64,000 bases of DNA from Achromobacter spanius (GTDB lineage: Bacteria > Pseudomonadota > Gammaproteobacteria > Burkholderiales > Burkholderiaceae_B). The translations under genes were made by a program, and so were the position numbers. The notes under the pieces are model-generated. The model made no database searches. It had not been told where the DNA came from and worked only from the letters and a program-made list of their open reading frames with translations. The stretch spans positions 2,604,001-2,668,000 of the forward strand of contig NZ_CP025030.1 in assembly GCF_002812705.1 (NCBI RefSeq), read 5' to 3'. This document shows, piece by piece, positions 43,824 to 52,148 of the stretch (the first letter of the stretch is position 1; the number at the start of each line of letters is the position of its first letter).

Positions 43824-46484
43824 ATGAGCCCACGAAAGCCCCCCGCCAACCCTCGCGCCAAATCCCGCACCAAACCCCGCGCCGATGCCTGCATCCGCGT
43901 TCGCGGCGCGCGTGAACACAATCTGAAGAACGTCGATGTGGATATTCCCAGAGACGCGCTCGTCGTGTTTTCGGGGGTGTCCGGATCGGGCAAATCGTCG
44001 CTGGCGTTCGGCACGCTGTACGCGGAAGCGCAGCGGCGCTATCTGGAATCGCTGTCGCCCTATGCGCGGCGCCTGATCGATCAGGTGGGCGTGCCGGATG
44101 TCGACGCCATCGAAGGGCTGCCGCCGGCGGTGGCGCTGCAACAGCAACGCGGCACGCCCAACGTGCGCTCCACGGTGGGCAGCGTCACCACCTTGTCCAG
44201 CATGTTGCGCATGTTGTATTCACGTGCCGGCACCTACCCCGCCAATCAGCCCATGCTGTACGCCGAGGACTTCTCGCCCAACACGCCGCAGGGCGCCTGC
44301 CCCAATTGCCACGGCCTGGGCTACGTCTACGACGTGACCGAGGCGTCGATGGTGCCCGACCCATCGCGGACGATCCGCGAGCGTGCCATTGCGTCCTGGC
44401 CGCCCGCCTGGCACGGCCAGAACCTGCGCGACATCCTGGTCACGCTGGGCTACAACGTCGACATCCCGTGGCGCGACCTGAAAAAGAAAGACCGCGACTG
44501 GATCCTGTACACCGATGAGCAGCCCACGGTGCCCGTCTACGCGGGCTTCACGCCGGCCGAGACGCGCGCCGCCTTGCGCGCCAAGCAGGAACCCAGCTAC
44601 ATGGGCACGTACACGGGCGCGCGCCGCTACGTGATGCACACGTTTGCCACGACCCAAAGCGCGATGATGAAAAAGCGCGTGGCACGGTTCATGACGGGCG
44701 CGGCGTGTCCGGTGTGCGACGGGCGCCGCCTGAAGCCCGAGGCCTTGTCGGTGACGTTCGCCGGCCTGGACATCGGCAGCTTGTCGCGCTTGCCCCTGGC
44801 GCGGATTGCCGAGGTCCTGGCCCCGGCCGCGCGCGGCCAGTTCGATGCGCCCGCCACGGACGCCGCGCGCAGCCGCGCCACCACCCGCAAGGACAACGCG
44901 CGCCGCGTGGCGGCCGGCGGCTTGGCGCACACGGGCAGCACCGATGTGCGCCGCACGCCCGACCTGTCGCCGGAAAAACGCATCGCCGCGCAACGCATCG
45001 CGCACGATCTGGTCGAACGCATCGGTACCTTGCAGGCGCTGGGCCTGGGCTACCTGGCGATGGACCGCGCCACGCCCACGCTGTCTCCGGGCGAGCTGCA
45101 ACGGCTGCGCCTGGCCACGCAGATCCGGTCCAACCTGTTCGGCGTCGTGTATGTGCTGGACGAGCCCTCGGCCGGCCTGCACCCGGCCGACGGACAGGCG
45201 CTGCACCGCGCGCTGGACCAACTGAAGGACGCGGGCAATACCCTGTTCGTGGTCGAACATGACCTGGACACGCTGCGCCGCGCCGATTGGCTGGTGGACG
45301 TCGGGCCGGGCGCGGGCCAGCATGGCGGGCAGGTGCTGTACAGCGGCCCGCCGGAAGGCTTGAAAAAAGTGCCCGCGTCGTTGACGGCGCGCTACCTGTT
45401 CAACGCCGCGCCGGCCGGCAGGGCAGCCGTGCGCGAGCCCTCGGGCTGGCTGTCGCTGCGCGGCATCCATCGCAACAACCTGCACGGCATAGACGCGCGC
45501 TTTCCGCTGGGCGCGTTCACGGCGGTGACGGGCGTGTCAGGCTCGGGCAAGTCCAGCCTGGTCAGCCAGGCGCTGGTTGAACTGATCGGCGAACATCTGG
45601 GGCAGGAACCGGTCGCGGAAGAAGCCGATGGCGATCTGCCGCAGGCCGATGGCCCGCCGCGCACGACCGGTCGCATCGACTCGGGCGCCGACGCCATCAA
45701 GCGCCTGGTGAACGTGGACCAGAAGCCCATCGGCCGCACGCCCCGATCCAACCTGGCCACCTACACCGGCCTGTTCGACCACGTGCGCAAGCTGTTCGCG
45801 GACACCCGCGCCGCCAAGTCGCGGCGCTATGGCGCGGGCCGCTTTTCGTTCAACGTGGCGCAAGGCCGTTGCGACACCTGCGAGGGCGAAGGCTTCGTGC
45901 ACGTGGAACTGTTGTTCATGCCCAGCGTGTACGCGCCGTGCCCGGTGTGCCACGGCAGCCGCTACAACGCCAAGACGCTGGAAATCGAATGGAACGGCCG
46001 CAACATCGCCCAGGTGCTGGCGATGACGGTGGACGAGGCGCTGGCGTTCTTCAGCGAAGAACCCGTGGTGCAGCGCCCGCTGTCCCTGCTGCACGAGATC
46101 GGCCTGGGCTACCTGCGGTTGGGCCAACCGGCCACGGAACTGTCTGGCGGCGAAGCCCAGCGCATCAAGCTGGCCACCGAACTGCAACGCAGCCAGCGCG
46201 GCAGCACCCTGTACGTATTGGACGAACCCACCACCGGCCTGCACGCGGCCGATGTGGATAAGCTGATGGCGCAATTACATGGGCTGGTCGACGCGGGCAA
46301 CACGGTCGTGGTCGTTGAACACGACCTGCGCGTGGTCGCCAACAGCGACTGGATGATCGACGTCGGCCCCGGCGCGGGCGAAGACGGCGGCCACATTGTG
46401 GCCGAAGGCCCCCCGGCGGACGTCAGCCGCAGCGGCAAGGGCGCCACGGCGCCATTTCTGAAACGGGTGCTGGCGGGCGGTTGA
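43824..46484 (+). CDS. Class II UvrA-like ABC ATPase lacking the UvrB-binding domain
   Basis: An 886-residue tandem ABC ATPase. Walker A motifs GVSGSGKSSL occur near residues 51 and 570. Cys pairs of the zinc modules are CPNCHGLGY, CPVCDGRRL, CDTCEGEGF and CPVCHGSRY. The second signature LSGGEAQRIKLATEL is canonical, while the first is altered to LSPGELQRLRLATQ. After SPYARR and GSVTTLSSMLRMLYSRAGTY the chain runs almost directly into the zinc region, so the ~120-residue UvrB-binding insertion of normal UvrA is missing. That defines UvrA2, linked to DNA-damaging drug tolerance. A basic N-terminal extension (KPPANPRAKSRTKPR) precedes the core. Not the housekeeping UvrA. Confidence 0.9.
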   Translation: MSPRKPPANPRAKSRTKPRADACIRVRGAREHNLKNVDVDIPRDALVVFSGVSGSGKSSLAFGTLYAEAQRRYLESLSPYARRLIDQVGVPDVDAIEGLPPAVALQQQRGTPNVRSTVGSVTTLSSMLRMLYSRAGTYPANQPMLYAEDFSPNTPQGACPNCHGLGYVYDVTEASMVPDPSRTIRERAIASWPPAWHGQNLRDILVTLGYNVDIPWRDLKKKDRDWILYTDEQPTVPVYAGFTPAETRAALRAKQEPSYMGTYTGARRYVMHTFATTQSAMMKKRVARFMTGAACPVCDGRRLKPEALSVTFAGLDIGSLSRLPLARIAEVLAPAARGQFDAPATDAARSRATTRKDNARRVAAGGLAHTGSTDVRRTPDLSPEKRIAAQRIAHDLVERIGTLQALGLGYLAMDRATPTLSPGELQRLRLATQIRSNLFGVVYVLDEPSAGLHPADGQALHRALDQLKDAGNTLFVVEHDLDTLRRADWLVDVGPGAGQHGGQVLYSGPPEGLKKVPASLTARYLFNAAPAGRAAVREPSGWLSLRGIHRNNLHGIDARFPLGAFTAVTGVSGSGKSSLVSQALVELIGEHLGQEPVAEEADGDLPQADGPPRTTGRIDSGADAIKRLVNVDQKPIGRTPRSNLATYTGLFDHVRKLFADTRAAKSRRYGAGRFSFNVAQGRCDTCEGEGFVHVELLFMPSVYAPCPVCHGSRYNAKTLEIEWNGRNIAQVLAMTVDEALAFFSEEPVVQRPLSLLHEIGLGYLRLGQPATELSGGEAQRIKLATELQRSQRGSTLYVLDEPTTGLHAADVDKLMAQLHGLVDAGNTVVVVEHDLRVVANSDWMIDVGPGAGEDGGHIVAEGPPADVSRSGKGATAPFLKRVLAGG

Positions 46485-46509
46485 TGGCGGGCGGGATCAC
46501 CGGTATGAT
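46481..46509 (+). promoter_or_regulatory. Sigma-70-like promoter overlapping the uvrA-like stop codon
   Basis: TTGATG (46481-46486) and TATGAT (46504-46509) are separated by exactly 17 bp, matching 4/6 and 5/6 of the consensus. The -35 overlaps the TGA of the preceding gene. Transcription would start near 46516. Confidence 0.5.
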
Positions 46510-46515
46510 CGCCGC

Positions 46516-46644
46516 TGGTAACGTGTAAACGGAGCGGCGAAAGTCGTGCGTTGCCCCCGCCCCAAGAGGGTTGTCACCCAAGCGTGACGATAATCAAGAG
46601 GTCCGATTAGCAGGTTGAACTAGGCCCCGTCAGGGGCCTTTTTC
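46516..46644 (+). ncRNA. Candidate small RNA of about 130 nt
   Basis: Between a good promoter (46481-46509) and a strong intrinsic terminator (46622-46644) lies about 105 bp with no open frame. It contains a second hairpin: TTGTCAC (46571-46577) pairs with GTGACGA (46584-46590). The next gene is convergent, so this is neither a leader nor needed to express a downstream gene. I recognise no known RNA family. Alternatively it is only the 3' end of the uvrA-like message. Confidence 0.45.
46622..46644 (+). terminator. Strong intrinsic terminator
   Basis: AGGCCCC (46622-46628), loop GTCA, GGGGCCT (46633-46639), then T-rich sequence (TTTTTCTTTTT). A perfect 7-bp GC stem with a U-tract. It ends transcription from the uvrA-like gene or candidate RNA. 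Confidence 0.9.
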
Positions 46645-46678
46645 TTTTTGAGCGATTCGTCCTCGCTCGCCGCGCCCG

Positions 46679-47455
46679 CTACAACTCGCTTTCCAGCGTC
46701 TTCTGCATGCGCTCCATGCTTTCCTGGCTGACTTGGATGACGCCCGTTCCGGGTTGGTCGATGTCGACGATGAAGGTCAGCACCAGCGCGATCAACGCGG
46801 CGAACAGGCCGGTTGATGTCAGCCGCCTGCGGGCGTGCAGGCCGGTGCCGTAGGCGATGAAACCCACCGAGCCGATGCTGACGATGAAGAGCAGGTAGAA
46901 CACCGGTTCGGGTACATGGTTTTCCAGCGCCACGCGGCGTTTTTCGTTGACTTGCGCCATCTCGTTGATGGCCTGGATGAACATGATGGTGGCGATGGCC
47001 GGCGGGTTGTCGGCGTTGGCGGCCGTGATGGTGCGGATCTGGCGTTCGATGCGGCGCGTGGTGACGTTGGCGGCGTCGAAGCGGGCGGTGTCGTTTTCGG
47101 CGTCGTGCAGTTCCAGGGCGGCGTTGATGTATTCAAGCAGCAGGCGCGGCACCTGTTCGCGGGCGGCGGGGGCAATCAACTGGGACCGCCAGTAAGCGTT
47201 GCCGATGGCGTTGGCCTCTTCCAGCACCAGGTTCTTGCGCGCCTCGAACCGCGTGACGGACATGGCGAAGGTGAAGCCCAGCAGCAAGGCCAGCAGGCCG
47301 AGCAGGGCGGTTTGCAGTGCGGTGATGTGGGTCTTGTGCGCTTCGTCGGCCGGCTTGCGCTGCTTGCGGCCCAGCCGGAAGCAGAGCTCGATGACGCCCA
47401 GGAGAACGATGACGCCGATGAAGAAGAGATAAGACTCGTTGAAGTTCCTGAGCAT
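46679..47455 (-). CDS. DUF4239 (bestrophin-like) membrane protein
   Basis: A 258-residue inner-membrane protein matching the DUF4239 pattern. Two N-terminal helices (YLFFIGVIVLLGVIELCFRL and TALLGLLALLLGFTFAMSVT) are followed by RFEARKNLVLEEANAIGNAY, the most conserved stretch of the family. A cytoplasmic helical region and two more helices near the C-terminus (VFYLLFIVSIGSVGFIAYGT, LFAALIALVLTFIVDID) complete it. ATG 47455 has GGGGAG 4 bp upstream, better than starts toward 47518. Function unknown; an ion-channel relation is suggested by the family name only. Confidence 0.85.
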   Translation of the reverse strand: MLRNFNESYLFFIGVIVLLGVIELCFRLGRKQRKPADEAHKTHITALQTALLGLLALLLGFTFAMSVTRFEARKNLVLEEANAIGNAYWRSQLIAPAAREQVPRLLLEYINAALELHDAENDTARFDAANVTTRRIERQIRTITAANADNPPAIATIMFIQAINEMAQVNEKRRVALENHVPEPVFYLLFIVSIGSVGFIAYGTGLHARRRLTSTGLFAALIALVLTFIVDIDQPGTGVIQVSQESMERMQKTLESEL

Positions 47456-47599
47456 GGCGCTCCCCGTCGGACAGTCGCCAGCGTATGCGGATTGCCTGGC
47501 GGCGGCAAGATCTGACATGCCCGATGGCTGTCAGCGAAACGCCAACATCTTGGAGTAAGGTGTCGGCTTTCCCCTCTGAAGACCCGCACGGAGCAGAAC

Positions 47600-48649
47600 T
47601 TGAAAACCCGCAAACTCGGCCGTACCGACCTGGATGTCAGCCTGATTGGATTGGGCACCATGACCTGGGGTGAGCAGAATTCCGAGGCCGAAGCCCATCA
47701 GCAACTGGACTACGCGCTGTCGCGCGGCGTCAACCTGGTCGACGTGGCCGAGATGTACCCCGTGCCGCCCAAGCCCGAAACGCAAGGGCTGACCGAAACC
47801 TATATCGGCACCTGGCTGGCGCGCAGCAAGCGCCGCCAGGACATCGTGCTGGCCAGCAAGGTGGCCGGCCCAGTGCGCGACCCCAAGCGCCCCGGCCACA
47901 TCCGCGACGGCAAGACCTTCCTGGACCGCAAGAACCTGACCGAAGCGCTGGACGCCAGCCTGAAGCGCTTGCAGACGGATTACCTGGACCTGTACCAGTT
48001 GCACTGGCCGGACCGCACCACCGCCACCTTCGGCCAGTTGAACTACCCCTGGGTGGAAGACGAGCACACCGTGCCGATCGAAGAAACCCTGTCCGTGTTG
48101 CAGGATTTCGTGCGCGCGGGCAAGGTCCGCCACGTGGGCGTGTCCAACGAAACGCCGTGGGGCCTGTCGCAGTTCCTGCGCCATGCGGACACCCAGGATC
48201 TGCCGCGCGTCGTATCGATCCAGAACGCCTACAGCCTGTTGAACCGCGTGTTTGAAATTGGGCTGTCTGAGTTTACCCACCACGAACAGGTGGGCCTGCT
48301 GGCGTATTCGCCGCTGGCGATGGGCATGCTTTGCGGCAAGTACCTGAACGGCGCCCGCCCCGAAGGCGCCCGCCTGACGCGCTACACGCGATTCACGCGC
48401 TACAGCAATCCGCAGGCCGAAGCCGCCACCGCCGAGTACGTGGCGCTGGCGCGCGAGCATGGCGTGTCGCCCACGCACCTGGCGCTGGCCTGGGTGAACC
48501 AGCGCCCGTTCGTCACCAGCAATCTGATTGGTGCGACGACGCTGGAACAGTTGAAGGAAAACATCGACAGCGTGGACGTGACGCTGTCGCCGGACGTGTT
48601 GAAGGCGATCGACGCGATCCACACGCGCTATCCGAACCCGGCGCCCTGA
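47600..48649 (+). CDS. tas: Aldo/keto reductase, Tas-like; TTG start
   Basis: A 349-residue NADPH-dependent reductase closely resembling E. coli Tas. Shared stretches are GLGTMTWGEQNSEAEAHQQL and DVAEMYPVPPKPETQGLTET. Catalytic Tyr is in AEMYPV and Lys in ASKVAGP, and the His is in YQLHWPDR. The start is TTG (47600), the only codon that keeps the complete N-terminus KTRKLGRTDLDVSLIG, with GGAG 6 bp before it. It is a single gene divergent from the DUF4239 gene. The E. coli protein suppresses tyrosine auxotrophy under starvation; the physiological substrate remains unclear. Confidence 0.9.
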   Translation: MKTRKLGRTDLDVSLIGLGTMTWGEQNSEAEAHQQLDYALSRGVNLVDVAEMYPVPPKPETQGLTETYIGTWLARSKRRQDIVLASKVAGPVRDPKRPGHIRDGKTFLDRKNLTEALDASLKRLQTDYLDLYQLHWPDRTTATFGQLNYPWVEDEHTVPIEETLSVLQDFVRAGKVRHVGVSNETPWGLSQFLRHADTQDLPRVVSIQNAYSLLNRVFEIGLSEFTHHEQVGLLAYSPLAMGMLCGKYLNGARPEGARLTRYTRFTRYSNPQAEAATAEYVALAREHGVSPTHLALAWVNQRPFVTSNLIGATTLEQLKENIDSVDVTLSPDVLKAIDAIHTRYPNPAP

Positions 48650-48767
48650 TCTCGGCGCTGCCGTGTTCAGCCCGCGTTGCGCCTTGCCGCAGCGCGGGCT
48701 TTTTCATGGGCGGCAGGGATATGGCGATGGGACAGGAAGCTCCGCACCTACGCCTTGAGCGCCCGCC

Positions 48768-49583
48768 TCAAGTTCTGACGGGCACTTCCCACAGGCGATC
48801 AGGCTCGTAGTCGGCCTGTTCGCCTTTCTTGGCATAGCCCAGCGGGTTGGCGACGACGCGGCAGCCGTCCTTGACGTAGTCGTGCGCACAATGCAGGTGG
48901 CCGTGCATCCAGCAGTCGGCCAGCGGCAGCAGGTCGTCCAGTGCATTGCAGAAGCCCGCCGTGCCCGGTGTGACGCCGTAGCGCGGGTCGGCGCTGGCCA
49001 GCGTGGGCGCGAAGTGGGTGATGGCAAGGGTGGGGCCGTCGAACGGCGCACGCAGGGCGTCGCGCAGCCATTGCTGGCAGGCCAGGCCCTGTTCGCGCAT
49101 TTGTTCGGCCATGAAGGGCGCGCCATGGCGGCGCATCTGCGCTTTTTCCAGATAGAAGTCGGCGGCGCGAAAAGCCTTGGCGCGCTTGGCCAAGGCCACC
49201 CCGATGGGGTCGCTGTCGGCGGCCAGCGCGTCGAAATCCGTCCACAGCGTGGTGCCGACCAGGCGCACGCCGTCGACGACACAGGTTTCGCGTTCCAGCC
49301 ATTGGATGTCCAGCGCGTGGCAAAGCTCGCGCAGGCGGTCGTGGGCGTCGTCAAAATCCAGATTGTCGTATTCGTGGTTGCCGGGCACGAACACCACGGG
49401 CGTGGGCCAGCCGTTGCGGGGGGCGTAGCTACCCAGGCCGAAATCGTTGCTGGTCAGCTTGGAACCCTGGCGGTACGAACCGATATCGCCGGCCAGCACC
49501 AGCAGGTCGGCGCCGGGGATGGGGCTCGCCAGGAAAGTGGGGTCGGTTTCCAGGTGCAGGTCGGATAGCAATTGAATCTTCAT
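48768..49583 (-). CDS. Calcineurin-like metallophosphoesterase
   Basis: A 271-residue phosphoesterase. Metal-binding motifs appear in order: LLSDLHLE (D-x-H), LVLAGDIGSY (GD), FVPGNHEYDN (GNHE), LAITHFAPT and MHGHLHCAHDY (GH-x-H). All ligands are intact. No signal peptide is present, so it acts in the cytoplasm. It converges with tas. Substrates of this group include nucleotides and small phosphodiesters; none can be assigned. Confidence 0.9.
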   Translation of the reverse strand: MKIQLLSDLHLETDPTFLASPIPGADLLVLAGDIGSYRQGSKLTSNDFGLGSYAPRNGWPTPVVFVPGNHEYDNLDFDDAHDRLRELCHALDIQWLERETCVVDGVRLVGTTLWTDFDALAADSDPIGVALAKRAKAFRAADFYLEKAQMRRHGAPFMAEQMREQGLACQQWLRDALRAPFDGPTLAITHFAPTLASADPRYGVTPGTAGFCNALDDLLPLADCWMHGHLHCAHDYVKDGCRVVANPLGYAKKGEQADYEPDRLWEVPVRT

Positions 49584-49687
49584 GGGCGCTATCTTAGGTC
49601 ACCCGCGCTCGGGCGGCATGCGCGCAAGGGCCTATCCATGCGACACTTTCCCGTCGAACCCATCACAGACATCCAGGAGAAACGCCC

Positions 49688-50125
49688 ATGCGTATCGTGA
49701 TCGCCACGGCCGCCGCCACTGCGGTGCTGCTCGCGGCCAGTGTGCAGGCGCAGTCGCAGCCGCAGCCGCGGCTGCAGCCGATCAATTGCGGCAACGCCGC
49801 CACGCAGACTGACATGAACCTGTGCGCCGACCAGGCCTACCGCAAATCGGACGCGGACCTGAACGACGCCTACCGGACGGTCATGAAGCGTCTGAAAGAC
49901 GACACCACCAAGACCACGCAATTGCAAAGCGCGCAAAAGGCGTGGCTGTTTTTTCGCGATGCGGAATGTGCCTTCTCGTCCAGCGGCACCACGGGCGGCA
50001 GTGTTTACCCCATGGTGCTGAGCCAATGCCTGGACACGCTGACGCAGGCGCGCACCAAAGAACTGCGCGCCTATCTGAAGTGCGAGGAAGGCGACATGAG
50101 CTGCCCGGTTCCCGGCGGGCAATGA
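49688..50125 (+). CDS. LprI-like (DUF1311) secreted protein
   Basis: A 145-residue exported protein. The signal peptide is MRIVIATAAATAVLLAASVQ, cleaved near AQSQ. The mature domain has the LprI pattern: NCGNAATQTDMNLCADQAYR, then ADLNDAYRTVMKRLKDD, LQSAQKAWLFFRDAECAF and a final Cys pair. Family members are periplasmic; mycobacterial LprI inhibits lysozyme. AGGAG precedes the ATG. Its stop overlaps the start of the tag gene by 4 bp (ATGA), beginning a chain of four overlapping genes. Confidence 0.9.
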   Translation: MRIVIATAAATAVLLAASVQAQSQPQPRLQPINCGNAATQTDMNLCADQAYRKSDADLNDAYRTVMKRLKDDTTKTTQLQSAQKAWLFFRDAECAFSSSGTTGGSVYPMVLSQCLDTLTQARTKELRAYLKCEEGDMSCPVPGGQ

Positions 50126-50808
50126 TGACCGTTGAGGGCAACGTGGCGGCCAGGGAGCAAGACGCCGGGGCACTGGAAGCAGGTGCCCTTGAATCCGCGG
50201 GCCTGATCCTGGACGCGCAGGGCGACCCGCGCTGCTTCTGGCAGCCGTCCATGCCGGACTACCATGACCACGAATGGGGCCGGCCCGTGGGCAACGACCG
50301 CCGCCTGTACGAAAAGATCTGCCTGGAAGGCTTTCAGGCGGGCATGGCGTGGATCACCATCCTGCGCAAGCGCGAGGCCTTTCGCGACGCCTTCGACGAT
50401 TTCGATTTCGAGCGCGTGGCGCGTTATACCGAGCGCGACGTGGAGCGCCTGATGGGCAACGCCGGCATCGTGCGCAACCGCGCCAAGATCGTATCCACCA
50501 TCAACAACGCGCGGCGCGCCGTGGCGCTGGCGGACGAGACGGGTTCGCTGGCGGCGTGGCTATGGCGGCACGAGCCGAAGGCGGACGAACGCCCCCACAC
50601 GGTGGACCTGGCCTACTGGAACGGCAACCCGGCATCAGCCGCATCGGCCGGCCTGTCGCGCGCCTTGAAGACGCGCGGCTGGACGTTTGTGGGGCCGACG
50701 ACGATGTACGCTTTCATGCAGGCGGTGGGCATGGTCAACGACCACATGAGCGGCTGCGTCTGCCACGCGAAGATCGACGCCGCGCGCACGAACTTCCAGC
50801 GGCCGTGA
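50122..50808 (+). CDS. tag: DNA-3-methyladenine glycosylase I
   Basis: A 228-residue base-excision enzyme removing 3-methyladenine. The helix-hairpin-helix family features are RCFWQPSMPDYHDHEWGRPV with Zn ligands C38 and H48, LEGFQAGMAWITIL with catalytic-pocket Glu70, and VNDHMSGCVCH with Zn ligands H208 and C212. About 30 residues at the N-terminus have no counterpart in E. coli Tag. ATG 50122 overlaps the LprI stop; ATG 50125 is the alternative. There is no strong Shine-Dalgarno, so translation is probably coupled. Nothing suggests Ada-type regulation here. Confidence 0.93.
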   Translation: MMTVEGNVAAREQDAGALEAGALESAGLILDAQGDPRCFWQPSMPDYHDHEWGRPVGNDRRLYEKICLEGFQAGMAWITILRKREAFRDAFDDFDFERVARYTERDVERLMGNAGIVRNRAKIVSTINNARRAVALADETGSLAAWLWRHEPKADERPHTVDLAYWNGNPASAASAGLSRALKTRGWTFVGPTTMYAFMQAVGMVNDHMSGCVCHAKIDAARTNFQRP

Positions 50809-52148
50809 TGACCCCGATGTCGAACGCCTCCGATGCAACGCCGGCTTTTACGCCGGTCCCGCCGCGTCCCGCTTTTGTCCCTGTTCCCCCCGGCAGCCGC
50901 GTCGCCGTCATCGGCGGCGGCATCGCCGGCCTGGGCGCGGCTTGGCTGCTGTCTGAAAAGTTCTCGGTCACCTTGTTCGAAGCGGACGACCGCGTCGGGG
51001 GGCATACCAATACGGTGGACGCCACGGTCGGCGGCGTCAGCCACCCGGTCGACACCGGCTTCCTGGTGCATAACGACCTGACGTACCCGCACCTGGTGCA
51101 ACTGTTCAAGCACCTGGCGGTTCCGGTGCACGCCAGCGACATGACGTTCAGCGTATCGCTCACGCAGCCCGACCTGGAGTGGGCGGGCACCAATCTGGGC
51201 ACGGTGTTCGCGCAACGCCGCAACCTGCTGCGCCCCGCCTTCCTGGGCATGCTGCGTGACATCCTGCGCTTTAACCGCAACGCCGCCGCCTACCTGGCAC
51301 GCAGCGGCCCGCACGCGCTGCTGGGCGATCTGCTGGACGCCGAAGGCTATGGCCAGGCCATGCGCGACTGGTATCTGCTGCCCATGGCCGGCGCCATCTG
51401 GTCCACGCCGCCCAGCATGGTGTTGGCGCAACCGGCCCGCAGCTTCTTGTCGTTCTGCCTGAACCACCGCTTGTTGCAGGTGGCGGGGCGGCCGCAATGG
51501 AAAACGGTCCAGGGCGGCGCGCGCCGGTATGTCGAGGCGATGTTGCCGCGCATTGCGCAGGTGCGGGTGTCCAGCCCGGTGCATAGCGTCAAGCGGCTGG
51601 CCGATGGCGTGGAAGTTCGCACCAGCGGCCACGTCGACCGGTTTGATGCCGTGGTGCTGGCCTGCCATGCGCCGACGTCGCTGGCGATGCTGGATGCCAG
51701 CGAAGCGGAACGCGAGGTGCTGTCGCGCGTGCGCTACCAGCCCAACGTGGCCGTGCTGCATACCGACACCGCGCTGCTGCCGCGCCGCCGCTCGGTGTGG
51801 TCGGCCTGGAATTACCTGGCCGGCCCCACGGCGGATGCGCCCATGTCGGTCAGCTACCTGCTCAATGTGTTGCAGCCGCTGCCTTTCAAGCAGCCCGTGG
51901 TCGTGACGCTGAACCCGCAGCGCGCGCCTGCGCCGGACACGGTGCTGGGCCGCTACGAGTACGAGCACCCCATCCTGGATGCGGATGCCGTCGAGGCGCA
52001 ACGCCGGCTGCCCGACATCCAGGGCCGCGCGCGGGTGTGGTTCTGCGGCGCGTGGGCGGGGTATGGCTTTCACGAGGATGGGCTGGCGTCGGCCATTCGC
52101 GTGGCGGCGGACTTCGGCGTCAGCCCGCCGTGGGGCAATGCAACATGA
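50808..52148 (+). CDS. FAD-dependent NAD(P)-binding oxidoreductase (COG2907-like)
   Basis: A 446-residue flavoprotein of the amine-oxidase/desaturase type. The dinucleotide motif VAVIGGGIAGLGAAWLLSEK is followed by VTLFEADDRVGGHTNTVD. PVDTGFLVHNDLTYPHLVQL and the C-terminal FCGAWAGYGFHEDGLASAI are hallmarks of the group paired with DUF1365 proteins. A proline-rich extension (about 1-30) precedes the core. The ATG overlaps the tag stop (TGATG), and its own stop overlaps the DUF1365 start by 4 bp. These pairs act on membrane fatty acids in stress regulons of other proteobacteria, usually with a cyclopropane-fatty-acid synthase, absent here. Confidence 0.9.
   Translation: MTPMSNASDATPAFTPVPPRPAFVPVPPGSRVAVIGGGIAGLGAAWLLSEKFSVTLFEADDRVGGHTNTVDATVGGVSHPVDTGFLVHNDLTYPHLVQLFKHLAVPVHASDMTFSVSLTQPDLEWAGTNLGTVFAQRRNLLRPAFLGMLRDILRFNRNAAAYLARSGPHALLGDLLDAEGYGQAMRDWYLLPMAGAIWSTPPSMVLAQPARSFLSFCLNHRLLQVAGRPQWKTVQGGARRYVEAMLPRIAQVRVSSPVHSVKRLADGVEVRTSGHVDRFDAVVLACHAPTSLAMLDASEAEREVLSRVRYQPNVAVLHTDTALLPRRRSVWSAWNYLAGPTADAPMSVSYLLNVLQPLPFKQPVVVTLNPQRAPAPDTVLGRYEYEHPILDADAVEAQRRLPDIQGRARVWFCGAWAGYGFHEDGLASAIRVAADFGVSPPWGNAT

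Noticed and set aside
44220..45485. A 421-codon minus-strand open frame inside the UvrA2 gene
   Set aside because: It is antisense to conserved Walker and zinc motifs, with shadow-frame composition.
49822..50121. Apparent long N-terminal extension of Tag
   Set aside because: It overlaps the LprI-like coding region out of frame. Tag begins at the ATGA overlap.
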